64,000 bases of DNA from Carex sylvatica. Taxonomy: Eukaryota; Streptophyta; Magnoliopsida; Poales; Cyperaceae. How positions within the stretch are numbered: the first letter of the stretch is position 1; each line of letters opens with the position of its first letter. The notes below the pieces were generated by a model. The model ran no database searches. It was given only the letters and a program-made list of their open reading frames with translations, and was not told where the DNA came from. Positions 36,683 through 47,936 of the stretch are shown piece after piece. The position numbers and the translations under genes are program-made. The stretch covers positions 1-64,000 of the forward strand of contig CAXKVR010000045.1 in assembly GCA_964058845.1 (NCBI GenBank). Reading direction: 5' to 3'.

Positions 36683-37093
36683 ATCTTAGGTGATATGAAC
36701 CCATAAACACCGACAAGAAATTTAAACAGGCTTTAAAGGCCTATTTTTTCATGTCTGATTTGGCCCGATCCAAGAAAAAAAAAAAAAGGACAAAAAGAAG
36801 TATTATCTGAGGCAACAGAATAATTCTGTTTAGATATGAACTGTCAGATCAGAATCTGGGAAAATCCGGCCGAGGTGGGATGCACGGTGATTCTTTACTA
36901 TTCGTGCGAATTCTGATTTGATGTTCAGGATCTAAAAGGAAATCTTCTGTTACTTTAGGTAGTGATGTCGGCGTAAAGCACGTGCTTGACTCCGTTGGAG
37001 GAAAGAGTCAAGTCGTCCTCTCTCAGAATCCAGACTTAGTCTAGAGTCGATCTAACACATCAACATTGCCAGGTCTAAAACCCTCCTAAGATA
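36683..37093. other. Upstream region of the ankyrin gene
   Basis: Two similar text blocks, at 36050-36180 and 36820-36950 (CAGAATCTGGG...AATCCG...TATTCGTGC), may be copies of one repeat. The promoter of the ankyrin gene lies here. Confidence 0.35.
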
Positions 37094-37102
37094 AAACCCT
37101 AG
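37094..37102 (+). promoter_or_regulatory. Telo-box-like AAACCCTAG in the ankyrin gene leader
   Basis: AAACCCTAG, 37 bp before the ATG. AAACCCTA telo-boxes are known in leaders of plant genes active in dividing cells. Function here is inferred from the motif and position only. Confidence 0.4.
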
Positions 37103-37138
37103 ATAGTGACATTTAGACAGAAAGAGAGAGAGGGAGAG

Positions 37139-38656
37139 ATGGCGGTGCCAGGAGGGAGAAACGGGATGGAAGACGACGACGATGAACAGCAAGGAGTCTA
37201 CTTGGACGGCGGGGGTAGCGACGCGTGGGCTGATGTCGATCATGAAGTGCCAGCGCACCTCCGTCCTCTCGTTGACTCCGCTCAGTCCGGCGACCTTGAC
37301 TCTCTCCGTACCGCTCTCGGTACGCCATTAACCAGTTCTTTAGTATATGATTTAGTTCAACATATCTAATCTTAGTTGATTATGTTGATCAGACTCATAT
37401 GTTAGATTTTAAATAATATTTTTTCAACTCAATTGTTTTTATTCTCACACTAAGGTATCTTGGTTCTACAATTTGAGAACAGCCTGACATCATTAAGGTT
37501 TAATAATGACATTCCTTTGATTACCACTGATGTCAATCCCAGTTCCGGTGGTGTTTCAGCTGAATTAAAGGTGCAGTTCCGGTGGTCAGCCTCACTAAGG
37601 GAATTAAGTGTAGTGTATCAGCTGATTAATTAGGGCAAAAAATTGTGGTTTACTGCTCGATTAAGGACACATGTCTGGATTTGTAATTATTTGAGTGGAG
37701 AAGCCTGTTCTAATTTTTGTGGAAATACAGATAATTATGACGGTACAATTGATGATCCAGTAGAGGATGGTGACACTGTTCTACACTTGGCTTGTCTCTA
37801 TGGCCATCTTGCCTGTGTTGAGGTATTTTATTTTTTAGAATTCTCTTTACATTTTTTTTGTTCTAATTTGCATATCTTAGAGAAAAATTGAAATTTTTAT
37901 TTCATATACACTGCGTTATTTGTAGTATATTTTGCAAAGAGGAGCTAATTTGGAAATAAAGGATGAAGAAGGTGCTATTCCTCTTCATGATGCCTGTGCT
38001 GGAGGTCTCCCTCTTCCTCCCTCTCCATCCCTCTTTTTATTTTTTAAGTTCTAGCTCTTGCCTTTGATTCATGATGGAACCAATTTTTGTGCAGGGTTTA
38101 CTGAGATAGTGAGCTATATACTCAATTTTGCCTCTAACAACCCTGAATGCATAACAAGAATGCTCAATACTGTTGATGTGGAGGGCGATACTGTAATTAT
38201 TTGTTTCTCCTTTTCTACTTTCTTTTGACGCCCTTTAGTCTTTGGGAAAAGCTAATTTGAAAAGCTGTTTTTCAGCCTCTTCATCACGCAGCGCGTGGAG
38301 AACAAATGGAGGTGGTTAAAATCTTGCTTGAAGCAGGGGCTTCTCCAAATAAAACCAATGCTTATGGACAGGTCCATTTACTATCATTTTTAGTAGCTTC
38401 AGTTGTGAACCAAATTTTTAGGTCTCCTCTAAAGCTGATTAAAGATACAGGTTTCTTTATTATACCAGTATATATCTGTACCGGTATGAACCAAATTGCA
38501 TTAAGGTTACCAGGCTACTTTAATTAAGGTTGATGTTTTGCTAATTAGGAATTCCTTTTTTGTGTATTCAAACAGACACCTGCTGAGTTGGCTGATCAAA
38601 ACACAGAAGTGCGGGCCTTTCTAACAGCAGCTGAAGCAGCCAATGAGACTGATTGA
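37139..38656 (+). CDS. Small ankyrin-repeat protein, complete
   Basis: Six exons join in phase: 37139-37319, 37731-37822, 37926-38004, 38095-38192, 38276-38371, 38576-38656 (627 nt, 208 aa). Acidic N-terminus (EDDDDEQQ, residues 11-18). Ankyrin repeats: repeat 1 about 73-105 (DGDTVLHLACLYGHLACVEY), repeat 2 about 106-145 (GAIPLHDACAGGFTEIV, extended by an insertion near 131-145), repeat 3 about 148-180 (GDTPLHHAARGEQMEVVKIL), and a partial fourth (182-199). No membrane segment or catalytic domain. It is probably a protein-protein interaction adaptor in the cytosol or nucleus. Its partners cannot be told from the sequence. Start choice: first ATG after the leader, followed by GCG. Confidence 0.92.
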
Positions 38657-39977
38657 TGCATCCATTTTGTCTACCATATCAAATCGCCAATGGTTTATAT
38701 ACCTGTTTTCTTTGTTGTTATCACTTGACAATTGAGAAGCTTTCTCCCATGTTTGGATTTTAAGGGTGGTGACTTATGTAGAGAGAAACTTTGAGTTTTC
38801 ACTTTATTATATGATCCAAATGTTTTACTGGTTATTTAATGCATTGTAGTGTTGTTCTACTCACATATCCTGCTTCTAAGCCACCTAAGATTGATTGACG
38901 TAGAGAGAAACTTGTGTTTTTGTTCACTATGCTCATTTCACTTAAAATTGATCAGTGAAAAAAAAAAAAAAAAAACTGATTATCTTGCCAATGGGCCTTT
39001 CTAAGCCACCTAAGACCATTACTGTTTACTAGGGTATCATGTTTTTTTGCTTTTTTCAATTTATAAGGAATGGAGGCTAGGTCCAATTTAAAATTGGAAA
39101 CATGAGAAATTAATTTCGCACAAAACAGATACACATCTAGATGGGGAAGTCTGTTGCCAAATTAGATTTATAATAACTATTTTTTTAGAAGTTTTGACAT
39201 ATACAAACCAAGTAGTTTTATGTTATGTCCAAGGCAACATCCTCCAAACCGTGAGAGAGGTCGTAGATTCTAAATCTAGGAGATTTTTTTTGTGAATATT
39301 CGAAGTTAGAATGTTTGGCCTTCATCTTTTATCTAAAAAATTGATAGTTTTGTTATGCATTGCAAGCACACCGTGGAAACATAAATTATCATCTTAATGC
39401 AATTTATATAAATATTAGGACCTTGAAAAATCAATCTAACAAAATATTTCATTCTTTCCTCACTTGATGTTTATTAAAATCAATTTAAGATCTCATGTCT
39501 GTATTTGTGAATATATATTCTTCATGCCACTAGTCCTGACTCTTGAAGAGTTAAAATCTTAGACGTCTAAGGGTGAAGTTAAGGCGTTTTTGGACTTTAT
39601 AATTTAGTGAATTGTATAGCATTATTAACATCCAGCCACTAGTGTTAAAAGTTTGGTTTTGTTGATAATTATTTACTTGTTATCAGACATGTTGGAGCAA
39701 CTTGCTACACAAAAACAGATCATATAGTACCACAGAATATGAAAAGTCTTACAACATCATACAGAATTACAGACTATGGGGCTGTAATTGTAAAATGAAC
39801 TTGAAAAAGGCTATGTGAACGCACAATATCCCGTTTTAATTCTTATATACCCAAAGCTACAGTATTCGTCTCCTTTCCCATACGTAACGGTCCTTTTTAT
39901 GCTTCATCTCGATTCCAACTCCGGCAGCAAAAATTGGCAAATGGCAAAATGGTAATAATCTGAAACTGTTGCCAGTT
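38657..39977. other. 3' flank of the ankyrin gene and intergenic DNA
   Basis: Poly-A run at 38958-38975; otherwise no recognisable feature. Confidence 0.35.
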
Positions 39978-40372
39978 CATCATGCGGAATTAGCAAGGCA
40001 CGGAAAGAGTAAGACATCTTCTTGCATGGGACTGCGCAATTCTCCCTCCCTCCAACTTGAGTTTGAAATCAATCTGTGCCAGCCCCCTTCTTCATGCCAG
40101 GATGGCACATCTGTGAAATTTGCTAAGAAAGGTTCTTGGATAATATCTGCATAATCAGTAAAAATTATTATACCTGCCATCTGTATTTGTTGTAGCACTC
40201 GTGTGAAGTCTGTTAGCTGAATGGCTAGGAGAACTGCTATTGTTTAGCCATGAATGGATAAGTAGCCATACTTTTTTTGTTCCCAACTGCGAGTTGTTGC
40301 CCATCCATTGTATCGAACAGTTCTGTACCGGTCTTTCCTGAGGGATCCCATGAAGCATCTACTTTGATTACC
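39978..40372 (-). pseudogene. RNase H-like (RVT_3) domain remnant
   Basis: Read on the minus strand from 40372, the frame gives VIKVDASWDPSGKTG (first catalytic Asp region), then FDTMDGQQLAVGNKK, then after a small frameshift AVLLAIQLTD and IIIFTDYADIIQ (Asp of the second block), and finally CLANSA near 39985. This order is that of the plant RNase H-like domain (RVT_3) found at the end of LINEs and in small host proteins. Stops and at least one frameshift break it. It is a remnant of a LINE or of a captured host gene. Confidence 0.7.
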
Positions 40373-40856
40373 CCGAAACCCTGCCGGATCTAGAATACTG
40401 GCAATTTTGTACACCTTACCCGTGTGTCCTCATGTTGTGGGATAATCAGTACTAAAGCTCATGACAGAATAGATAACACATTTGACCCTCTTACATTTGC
40501 AACTCTCTCTTTCGTTCTCACCTCTCCCCCTGTATCACTCAGTCTCACCTCTCTTTGAAGTTCAAAGTTTGAACTACCGCTCTCAGCTCTTTGCTGAACT
40601 ATGGCCACCACTAAACCTTTTTTCTATCTACTGTAGCGTCTCATACCTCTCCTTTTCCTCTCTATTACCTTAGGAGATGATTCTCTCCCCACTTCTTCCC
40701 GCTTCCCTTTTATCTTAAATTGAGGCCAGACAAGATAGATGCTGTTGCTGTACAACATCTCCTAAGGTCCGTTTCTCTTTCTTCATCAAATTTTATTTAG
40801 GATTGTCGGAATTTTGTCAGACTATTTTTCTGATTTTTAATTGTGAGTATGGATTA
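40373..40856. other. Intergenic, pyrimidine-rich patch
   Basis: CT-rich text at 40490-40700 (CTCTCTTTCGTTCTCACCTC-like) without a supported gene. Confidence 0.35.
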
Positions 40857-41063
40857 GGCATTTGGTTGTGGAGTAAGTGGTGGAGTAAACTCCTTACTCT
40901 ACGTTTAGAGAGTCAAATGAGGAGTAAAATAGAAGGAGTAAGATGAAGTAAGAGGTGAGCTAAACCAGAGTAACTTACTCCACTTAAAAATATGGTTTAG
41001 CTTACTCCACCAAACATAATTAACTTACTCCGATTTAAAGTTACTCTACAACCAAACATGACC
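40857..41063. mobile_element. Tourist-like MITE (207 bp)
   Basis: Ends GGCATTTGGTTGTGGAGTAA and (reverse) GGTCATGTTTGGTTGTAGAGTAA are inverted, and the interior repeats GAGTAAG/CTTACTC. The terminus style and size fit PIF/Harbinger-related Tourist MITEs. TTA precedes and TAT follows, so the 3-bp target duplication is not clean. Confidence 0.6.
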
Positions 41064-41657
41064 TATCAGATTAAAGATTCGATATTTCAATTATTACTTG
41101 TCAAATGCTTTGTGAAATTGACACTTACCTTGTGGTACCATATTGTACAAGTAAATCGATGATTAAAGCTGCAATGGTTTCAGTGTTGACTGTGTTTTGT
41201 TGGGTTAAATTGGACTCATTTGAGAAAAGCTTGGATTCTATTAAAGGCTACAACTTCAAATTGCATGATTTGAGGGTTAATTACTTAATACATACCATAC
41301 TTTGATTTAGATTTAGCACCTTTTTGCACCCAGATCAAGTAGCACATATTCCATAGTTGAAGCAAGTATTAAAGTTTTGTGATCACTTAATTTGTTCTTA
41401 TAAAATGTGTTTTTGCTGAAGTTTTCTTCTCTGCTGGCAGAATTAATAAATCTTCCTAAAATTCTCTTGGCTCAAGTAACTGAGCAAGTATGTCAAAATA
41501 AACCAACTAAATTTGAATTTTAAGTGGTTAGAATTTCTATAGGAAGGCACTAACTATCTTAAAAGTTCCTATTATCTTAAACACGTGCCTCATGTCATTT
41601 CTTCTTTGGATGCTGACATGGAAAGCAACTTAAATAGATGTGCGCTCTCACACTCAG

Positions 41658-41705
41658 TCTATATAATATGTATACTAGTATCGTGCCTGTGCGTTGCGAC
41701 GGGGA
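41658..41705 (+). mobile_element. Helitron-like 5' terminus
   Basis: TCTATATAATATGTATACTAG followed by TATCGTGCCTGTGCGTTGCG closely follows the plant Helitron 5' end style (TC, then ...TATACTAGTA...CCCGTGCG). The 3' end (hairpin plus CTRR) could not be placed. It may lie past 44100. Confidence 0.5.
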
Positions 41706-42514
41706 CATATTATAAGAGAGAAAAAAAATTCATACAAAATGATATGTTTTCAACAAATCCTATACGTCAATAGATACAAAACTCTTAATATAGATACATT
41801 CATTGTAGAATTCCTTGCGAATTAGCCACAGTTTACTTCATAAGAAAATGTGCGTAGCTTTTCTTCCATTTGCAAAGAACATAATCACTACTGTGAATCA
41901 ATTCCACAATCTCAAAGGTGTTGATTATTACTACAATTTATTTGGTTTCATTTGAAAGAAGTTCGTAGGCGTAATATATTAATTTAAAAGGTCTAAGAAT
42001 TACATCAAAGTACTTTAAAACCTACAAAGCAAAATACAACAAACTACTTTTAAGTTATCAAAGTTTCCTAATTTATAAAAAAAGTAAAACACCAATCTAC
42101 CCGCCCCTTTCCATTTTGTAAAAAGTGAATAGGTAAGGGTTCTAATTGCAATTTTCTCTCTAACTCTCTGACTACTTCTTCTCCTACCAGAAAGTGCCCT
42201 GTTGTGTCTGTTTCATCACCAAACACTCAATTTTCTTACCAGCAACTGCTATGCCGCCCGTGTGAACTTCTAAGAGGTTTGTTCATCTCTCAATTAGGAA
42301 GTCTCCTTGGTCTAATCGTTGGTTTATTGGATTTTCCCCAATAGTGCCCTCCTGATTCGATCCCCTTCTTCTTGACTGGTTTTCTAACTGGTGTGGTGCA
42401 GTCAGTACTTCTCTTGTGGCAAATCTGACTGTGATTCGATCTTCCATAATTTGGAGCTCAGCTACTGACCTGACTATGGTTTCCAGTGATTGCCAACATG
42501 GTACCTTTTCAAAG

Positions 42515-42579
42515 CTTTTGTTTGTCACCACTCGAACTAACACCTTGCAATCAAAGAACTAACCTTTCATAGCTGCTGC
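42515..42579 (-). repeat. 65-bp direct repeat, copy 1, probably a captured exon
   Basis: Identical to 43819-43883 over 65 bp. On the minus strand it holds GCAGCAGCTATGAAAGGTTAGT, a short exon-like piece ending at a GT. In this copy, open reading continues downstream on the minus strand (42283-42543, RVVTNKSFEKVPCWQSLE), resembling a gene fragment of unknown family. Confidence 0.7.
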
Positions 42580-43818
42580 TTTGGTGACAGCTTTCGACTC
42601 CTCATTTGCTCTACAAGAATATTAAGGAATTTAGTTTAAAACAAGCATGTCAATAACCAGTACCATATGGTCAGTACGAATCTTCTTTATTTTGGTATCA
42701 TAATTTTGAAAATATAAGAGTTTATATATAAGAAATATGTAAGAATAGTCAAATTGATGAAATGCAAGTCTAGTTCCTGATTGAGAAATTCAATAAATAA
42801 AAATTCTGTCAAATGGTTGTCAGAACTTTGAAATTGAAAATCATAGACAAATAGGAAGAAAATCTTTAAAAATTATATCAGATAGGCAAATAGGAAGCTA
42901 CAAATTGCTTCTAGTGCTACTTCTAAAGCACATATACACGATCATGTCCCGTAAATTGTGGCACTAAAGACCAAAATGGATTCGGGCATGATCATGTCCC
43001 GTAAATTGGGTGGTTCCTAATAGGCATTATAAATATAAGATGTTTAAAGCATAAAGATCAAATACTATCGGACAATTCAGTTTGTCAAATACCAATGATT
43101 CTCAGTTATTGTTTTCAACCACATATCTGTTCAGGTTTTGTACTGGTACGTATGTCGGTATGTGAGTTCACTGTCAATATTTACTACATTTAAAGTTTCC
43201 ACTTTCCAGGTACATACTGGTAAACTACAAAAATTGAAACCTCTACTTAATAATTCACAAATATAATATTACCAATCATTAGGCACCAATAACTAATCAA
43301 GTATACTACCAATCTTAGTCTAAGACAAACAAACAAATAAACATAATCAAATTCCAAATTAATCTAAACATAATTAGATTCAGATGGACATTTAAAATAG
43401 CATAAAAATGATAAAATTGCAAAATCAAATTATAATATGTTTTCTTTGAAGTTTTCTATGTGCCTGTAAAAGGGTTTGATCAAATTATTTGTCTAGCTAT
43501 ATTTTTCTATTTTTTTTTTCTTTTTTGTCGTCTTTTGATGTTTTCTGTGTACCAGTTGGTGTTCATTTGGATTCGTTTGTTCATAAGACTGGTACAAGGG
43601 CTGATACAACCTGATATACAAGTATGGGACCTGGTTAGAATATCGGTGGACCTGCTTATTTACTTATGCACATTTTGAGCCTTAAATAGAGAGATTTATG
43701 CATGGAAAACCAGAATTTCAGAGAATAAACCACATAATTTTGAACAAAATTTCAAATTGCCTTGTCAATCTAGCATTATGCAGGAAGGACCCTGGGTTCT
43801 ATATATTGCCTTGAGTGA

Positions 43819-43883
43819 CTTTTGTTTGTCACCACTCGAACTAACACCTTGCAATCAAAGAACTAACCTTTCATAGCTGCTGC
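43819..43883 (-). repeat. 65-bp direct repeat, copy 2
   Basis: The second identical copy, 1.3 kb away. On the minus strand it is preceded by TTTTTTGCAG, which would serve as a splice acceptor. Beyond it the surrounding sequence is different. Confidence 0.7.
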
Positions 43884-45111
43884 AAAAAATTCTTTGAGTA
43901 CCTATATTTGCTCACAAAACTGTAGATCTGAAAAGGAAGTCTCGTTGAATATGGATCTGAAAAGGAATTCTTATTTGATTCGGAAAGGCACTTCTTCCTC
44001 CCACTCTCCACATCGATTTGGAGTGGAGCACAGGTCCTCCATGACGGCGGTCGAAAAGGAGGAAAGCGGCGATGCCAAAGCGCAGCGAGAAATGTAGAAG
44101 ACATGAGTAGCGGCTAATTGCCGAAAACTTGGTCGGAGGAGCACTTAGGGTTTAGTGACAGAAGAGAAGGAGACGGGAAGATCAGAGAAAAAAGCGGCAT
44201 CGACGTGATATTAGTGGTGTAGCGATAAATGTGGCTGGGAGGGGACGGCTGAAGGAACTCCGATTAGGTTTTTTCTCTTTTGGGAAGAAAGGGACGGGGA
44301 GGGGACGGCTTTGGGAAGAAAGGGTCGAGGGAAGGGGACGGCAAAAAAAAAATTCGGATCAGCGAAAAAATTTGCGTATCTATATGACAATATGTGTGGC
44401 GGATATAATTTTCACTAAATTTAGACTTTTACATAGAAAAAAAGTGTATTTAATCAAAATAAGGCAGATTATTTGTTTAGATGGCTCAGATTCAATCCGA
44501 ATTTAGATCAATAAATTTTAACCATACGATTTTCTGTCATTCAATTCAATTTAAGGTGTATAATATAGAGGAGAGATACTGTATTATTTTATGCTTCATT
44601 AAAATCACACTAATGGGAACTTGGTTGTGAAATATACCTCTTCATTATTTTCTGCTGATATTGTCTAGTTTAAGAACTATTATTTTCCCTGAAATTGATT
44701 TACCTAATCAGCATAGATCTGGTATATGAATCCTTGCATTAGTTTCACTGGAGATAACTGAATAGCATAGGATCAGGTTACAATGGCTAATTTGACAACT
44801 TGAGTAATTTAATAATTATAATTGTAGGGAATAGGGGAACCGGTGAATTTTGATTTTGATTTTGTTTTATACTGGAGGTTACTGAACCGCATCTGCTATT
44901 GTAATTGAGGTATATTTTAATTTTTTTTTTGTTAAATTTATATTAGGATTTGGGAGCAGATTATGTAATTATATAATTGTTACATTGGTATTTGTAAAAT
45001 TCATGTGTAACCTGATATCTTTTCTTAATTTGATGACTAAGAAAAAAGAAAAGTAAAGCTGACCTGCCTTTAAAAATACTTCTGGTTAGGTAGGAAACAA
45101 TGCAAGTTACG

Positions 45112-45640
45112 CGAAAAAGTTCTATTTGACGAAGAGAGCGCATGTGGGGAGCCATTTTGATGAAGTAGGAAATACAAAAATTATGTGCAAACATTGTTCT
45201 TGAGAGTTAGATATCGGTCTTAATTTAGAAACTACTCACCTGATTCAGCATATCAGAGATGTATGCAAAGAAATCAATGAGGAAGAAAGGAAGAGGTTTA
45301 CATTGGATAAAGGAGATGATCTATTTCAATCATCTAGCTACCCAAGTTGACCCGTTATCTCATGATAATGATTTTTATAGATGCCGAGATACTGTTTTTA
45401 GTTATTGAAAATCAGTTTCGAAAGTTTCAGAAACCGGCCATAAAATCGCTTAGACCCAAGTATAGAATTGTTGGACATCAAACCTTGAGAAATGATCGTG
45501 TACGGGTATTTAAGACAGAAATGGAGGTATCATTGAAAGAGTTTGAAAAATTGAATTCTCACGTGTCTTTCACAAGCGAATACACATTTGAAGTTCATAT
45601 ATCACTTGTGAAAGACACATGAATCTGGTGTTTCAAACTC
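45112..45640 (+). pseudogene. hAT transposase fragment with BED zinc finger, broken
   Basis: From 45129 the frame reads TKRAHVGSHFDEVGNTKIMC then KHCS, a stop, and THLIQHIRDVC: the spacing C-x2-C...H-x4-C of a BED zinc finger. From 45347 a second piece reads FIDAEILFLVIENQF, SLRPKYRIVGHQTLRND and LNSHVSFTSEYTF, which match the hAT region just before the catalytic RNase H-like fold. Two stops and a frameshift show it is dead, and the catalytic C-terminal part including the hAT dimerisation domain is missing. Confidence 0.65.
45562..45620. repeat. Inverted repeat inside the hAT fragment
   Basis: TGTCTTTCACAAG at about 45564 and CTTGTGAAAGACACA at about 45606 are inverted copies, separated by about 28 bases. 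Confidence 0.7.
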
Positions 45641-47176
45641 CTTTAATGATAACACAATCATTTTTAAAGGTTTGCCATCCAACGGCTTTATATTCGTGTC
45701 AAAACGATATCATAATTGTATCCAAATACCGGCTTTCAATTACGGAAACATGTATCTCGGCTTTCGTCTTACTTCAACACCAACATCATGATTTGTTTGG
45801 GTTTGGGACGTGACATTACCTGTACAACATAAAAAAAAATTTAGATTACATAGAATAATATTTAATTAAAGGAGTTAGGAGAAAGAATGGGGAATCCATA
45901 CAAATTTAAGTTGAAAACCCATAACAGAAATATTTGGTCTGAGAGCAACAGTTATGGAAACTAGTTATTATCATCAGGTTCAAAACTAGTACAGAGAATG
46001 TACTACAATTGACCAAAGTCTAAACCTAGCACAAGCTTAATCAATTATATTCAATGAATAAAATAAACTGAACAAAGCATTAGAAAATTGACCACAGTAT
46101 CTTTAATTTGAAAATTGACTACAACAAACTTGCCATAATTTCTTACTACAACACCTTTTTTACATAAGGCCATGCTGAATTAAAGCAAGCCCGTAGAGCT
46201 AGAGAGGTTTGAATAAACAGTAGTAGTTTTTTTTTTTTAAAATAATATATTATTGTGCTTTTATAGGGGGGCACCAGTTCAACCACTATAGTCCCTTCTC
46301 GATTGCATTTTTTTTTTTTCACATTCTCAAAACTGACAAATACCCCACAAACAAGTGCCCTATCCTTATTTGTTTTTTCTTTACATCAGTGCTACCATTT
46401 CATCGCTTAAGACTCCTATTTGAACTACAAAACATGTTTCTGCTTGTTGTGTTACAATTTAACCAAACAATCCACAAAATCCACACAATTATCTCTTGCA
46501 TGGTTAGTACAAGCATGCACTAAATCAAGAATCATTTATCTCACGTGTTGCTATAAGCACTTCTATTCATCTTGTGCGTATCATTATGCCTAGATTTCTG
46601 GAAGTTCTTTTGTTTTTTCATTGTTTTTTGCGAGGGTGGGTTGGTGGGTTCATTGGCTAATGGTACAGTTCCCAATGAGGAGTCTAACAACTTGTACAGT
46701 TGTAGCAGACAAGCGAAGCAAATTATTCATGTTGAAAATTCCTCTGCATGTTTAACAAATTTATCATTTTCAAAACCCATAACTTAAAAACCCATTGTTG
46801 GCTCTTACCCCAGTTCACGCAGGGGAGGCGACGCACAGGGAGAGCCGAAGAGACGGTTCCACAGCAAAAAAAAAAAAACAACGCTACGGTGAGATCTGGC
46901 AGCTGTGCCAAGGTTTTAGAAAAAAAAAAAAAAAAAAGCAGATAAGAAGGGGTAGATGATAGATCGGATGGGTTTGGGTCGCGTCTAAATATAACTTGAA
47001 TACGGGCTGAGTTTCGGGCCCTACTCGGGATATGAGTTCGTCCAATATTTATCAAGTTGTTGTTCGACCCGTTTATCCATGGACAAACCCGTCCAATTAG
47101 TAGGCCTAATTGGCCCATATGTCAGGTCAAAGTTATGGAGCTGGCTTATTTCTGTGAACGAACTCCTCACTACAGA
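45641..47176. other. Intergenic with repeat debris; LINE remnant at the right edge
   Basis: AT-rich with poly-A tracts at 46868 and 46920. The text 46960-47110 holds GGGTTTGGGTCGCG and GGGCCCTACTCGGG strings typical of hAT-like repeats. The last 30 bases (NELLTTEK on the plus strand) belong to the LINE remnant that continues at 53178. Confidence 0.4.
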
Positions 47177-47181
47177 GAAAA

Positions 47182-47352
47182 TGTTGAGATTTATGTATGT
47201 TTATGTATTATATGGAACTATAGAGACTGTTTGGTAAGATATGAATTATAGAATAGTTGAGAGTGTTGAATGAAAATGTAACGCCTATATAGGCTCAAGA
47301 GAACAATGGAATCGATACAATTCAATTTAGAACCATTTTCTATTTTTCTATT
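47182..47352 (+). repeat. 5' LTR of the copia element
   Basis: 171 bp, starts TGTTGAGATTTATG, ends TTTTTCTATT. Differs from the other two LTRs at scattered positions. Confidence 0.9.
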
Positions 47353-47364
47353 TGGTATCAGAGC
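47353..47364 (+). promoter_or_regulatory. Primer binding site (initiator tRNA-Met)
   Basis: TGGTATCAGAGC directly follows the 5' LTR. It is the common plant copia primer site. Confidence 0.9.
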
Positions 47365-47936
47365 GTCAGGTTCTGAAAACCTAACCTAAAACACTGTAGC
47401 GGCGCTACAGTAGCGATTTCACACAATCGGATCCAAGGCAGAGCCCACCTCTGCCCAGCTCCGCCCGACTGCCTAAGCTCTGCCTCTCTCCGTTCAGGTC
47501 CCTGACTCTCCTGGTCATGGCCTGAGCTCCGTCCGGCCGCCAGGCTCCGCCTCGCTGGAAGAGCAGAAGCCGCTCTCAGCTAGGTTTTGAGCTCTGCCCC
47601 ACCGCCTAGCACCCGACTAAGCTTAGATCTGATGACCTAGGTGTTGATTTGGTCGGAGTCAGATCTGGTTGAGGTAAAAGAGTTGAGCATAGTAGCTCCG
47701 TTTTTTTTTCCTAAGCTAGATCTCATTTTGTAGCCGATCCTTCTTTTTCTCTCTCTTTAAGGGTCAACTACTTAGGATTTAGGTAAAAGGGGTTGGTTGT
47801 TGCTTGATTTGGCCAGCGTGGGGGGCCTTTACCCCACGATACCCGAGACGGGAGTTTTCGATCGGGTTCAGAGGAAGAGAAATACGAGCAATTTGGACTA
47901 GGGTTGATACGTGAGGCGTATATCTGAGTTCGATCG

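Larger units (their letters stand above)
41706..45111. other. Probable transposon interior, no intact gene
   Basis: Contains the 65-bp direct repeats and a GC-rich patch at 44030-44340 with tandem GGGAGGGGACGGCT-like blocks (44237, 44295 and a variant at 44330). Several GTACTGGTAC-type strings occur near 42657, 43143 and 43200. All reading frames are short. Confidence 0.4.

Noticed and set aside
44231..44506. 91-codon frame with GRGRLKE-type repeats
   Set aside because: Produced by GGGAGGGGACGGC tandem blocks; no domain and no start context.
46723..47118. 131-codon minus-strand frame
   Set aside because: Runs of Phe come from poly-A tracts on the plus strand; nothing else is protein-like.
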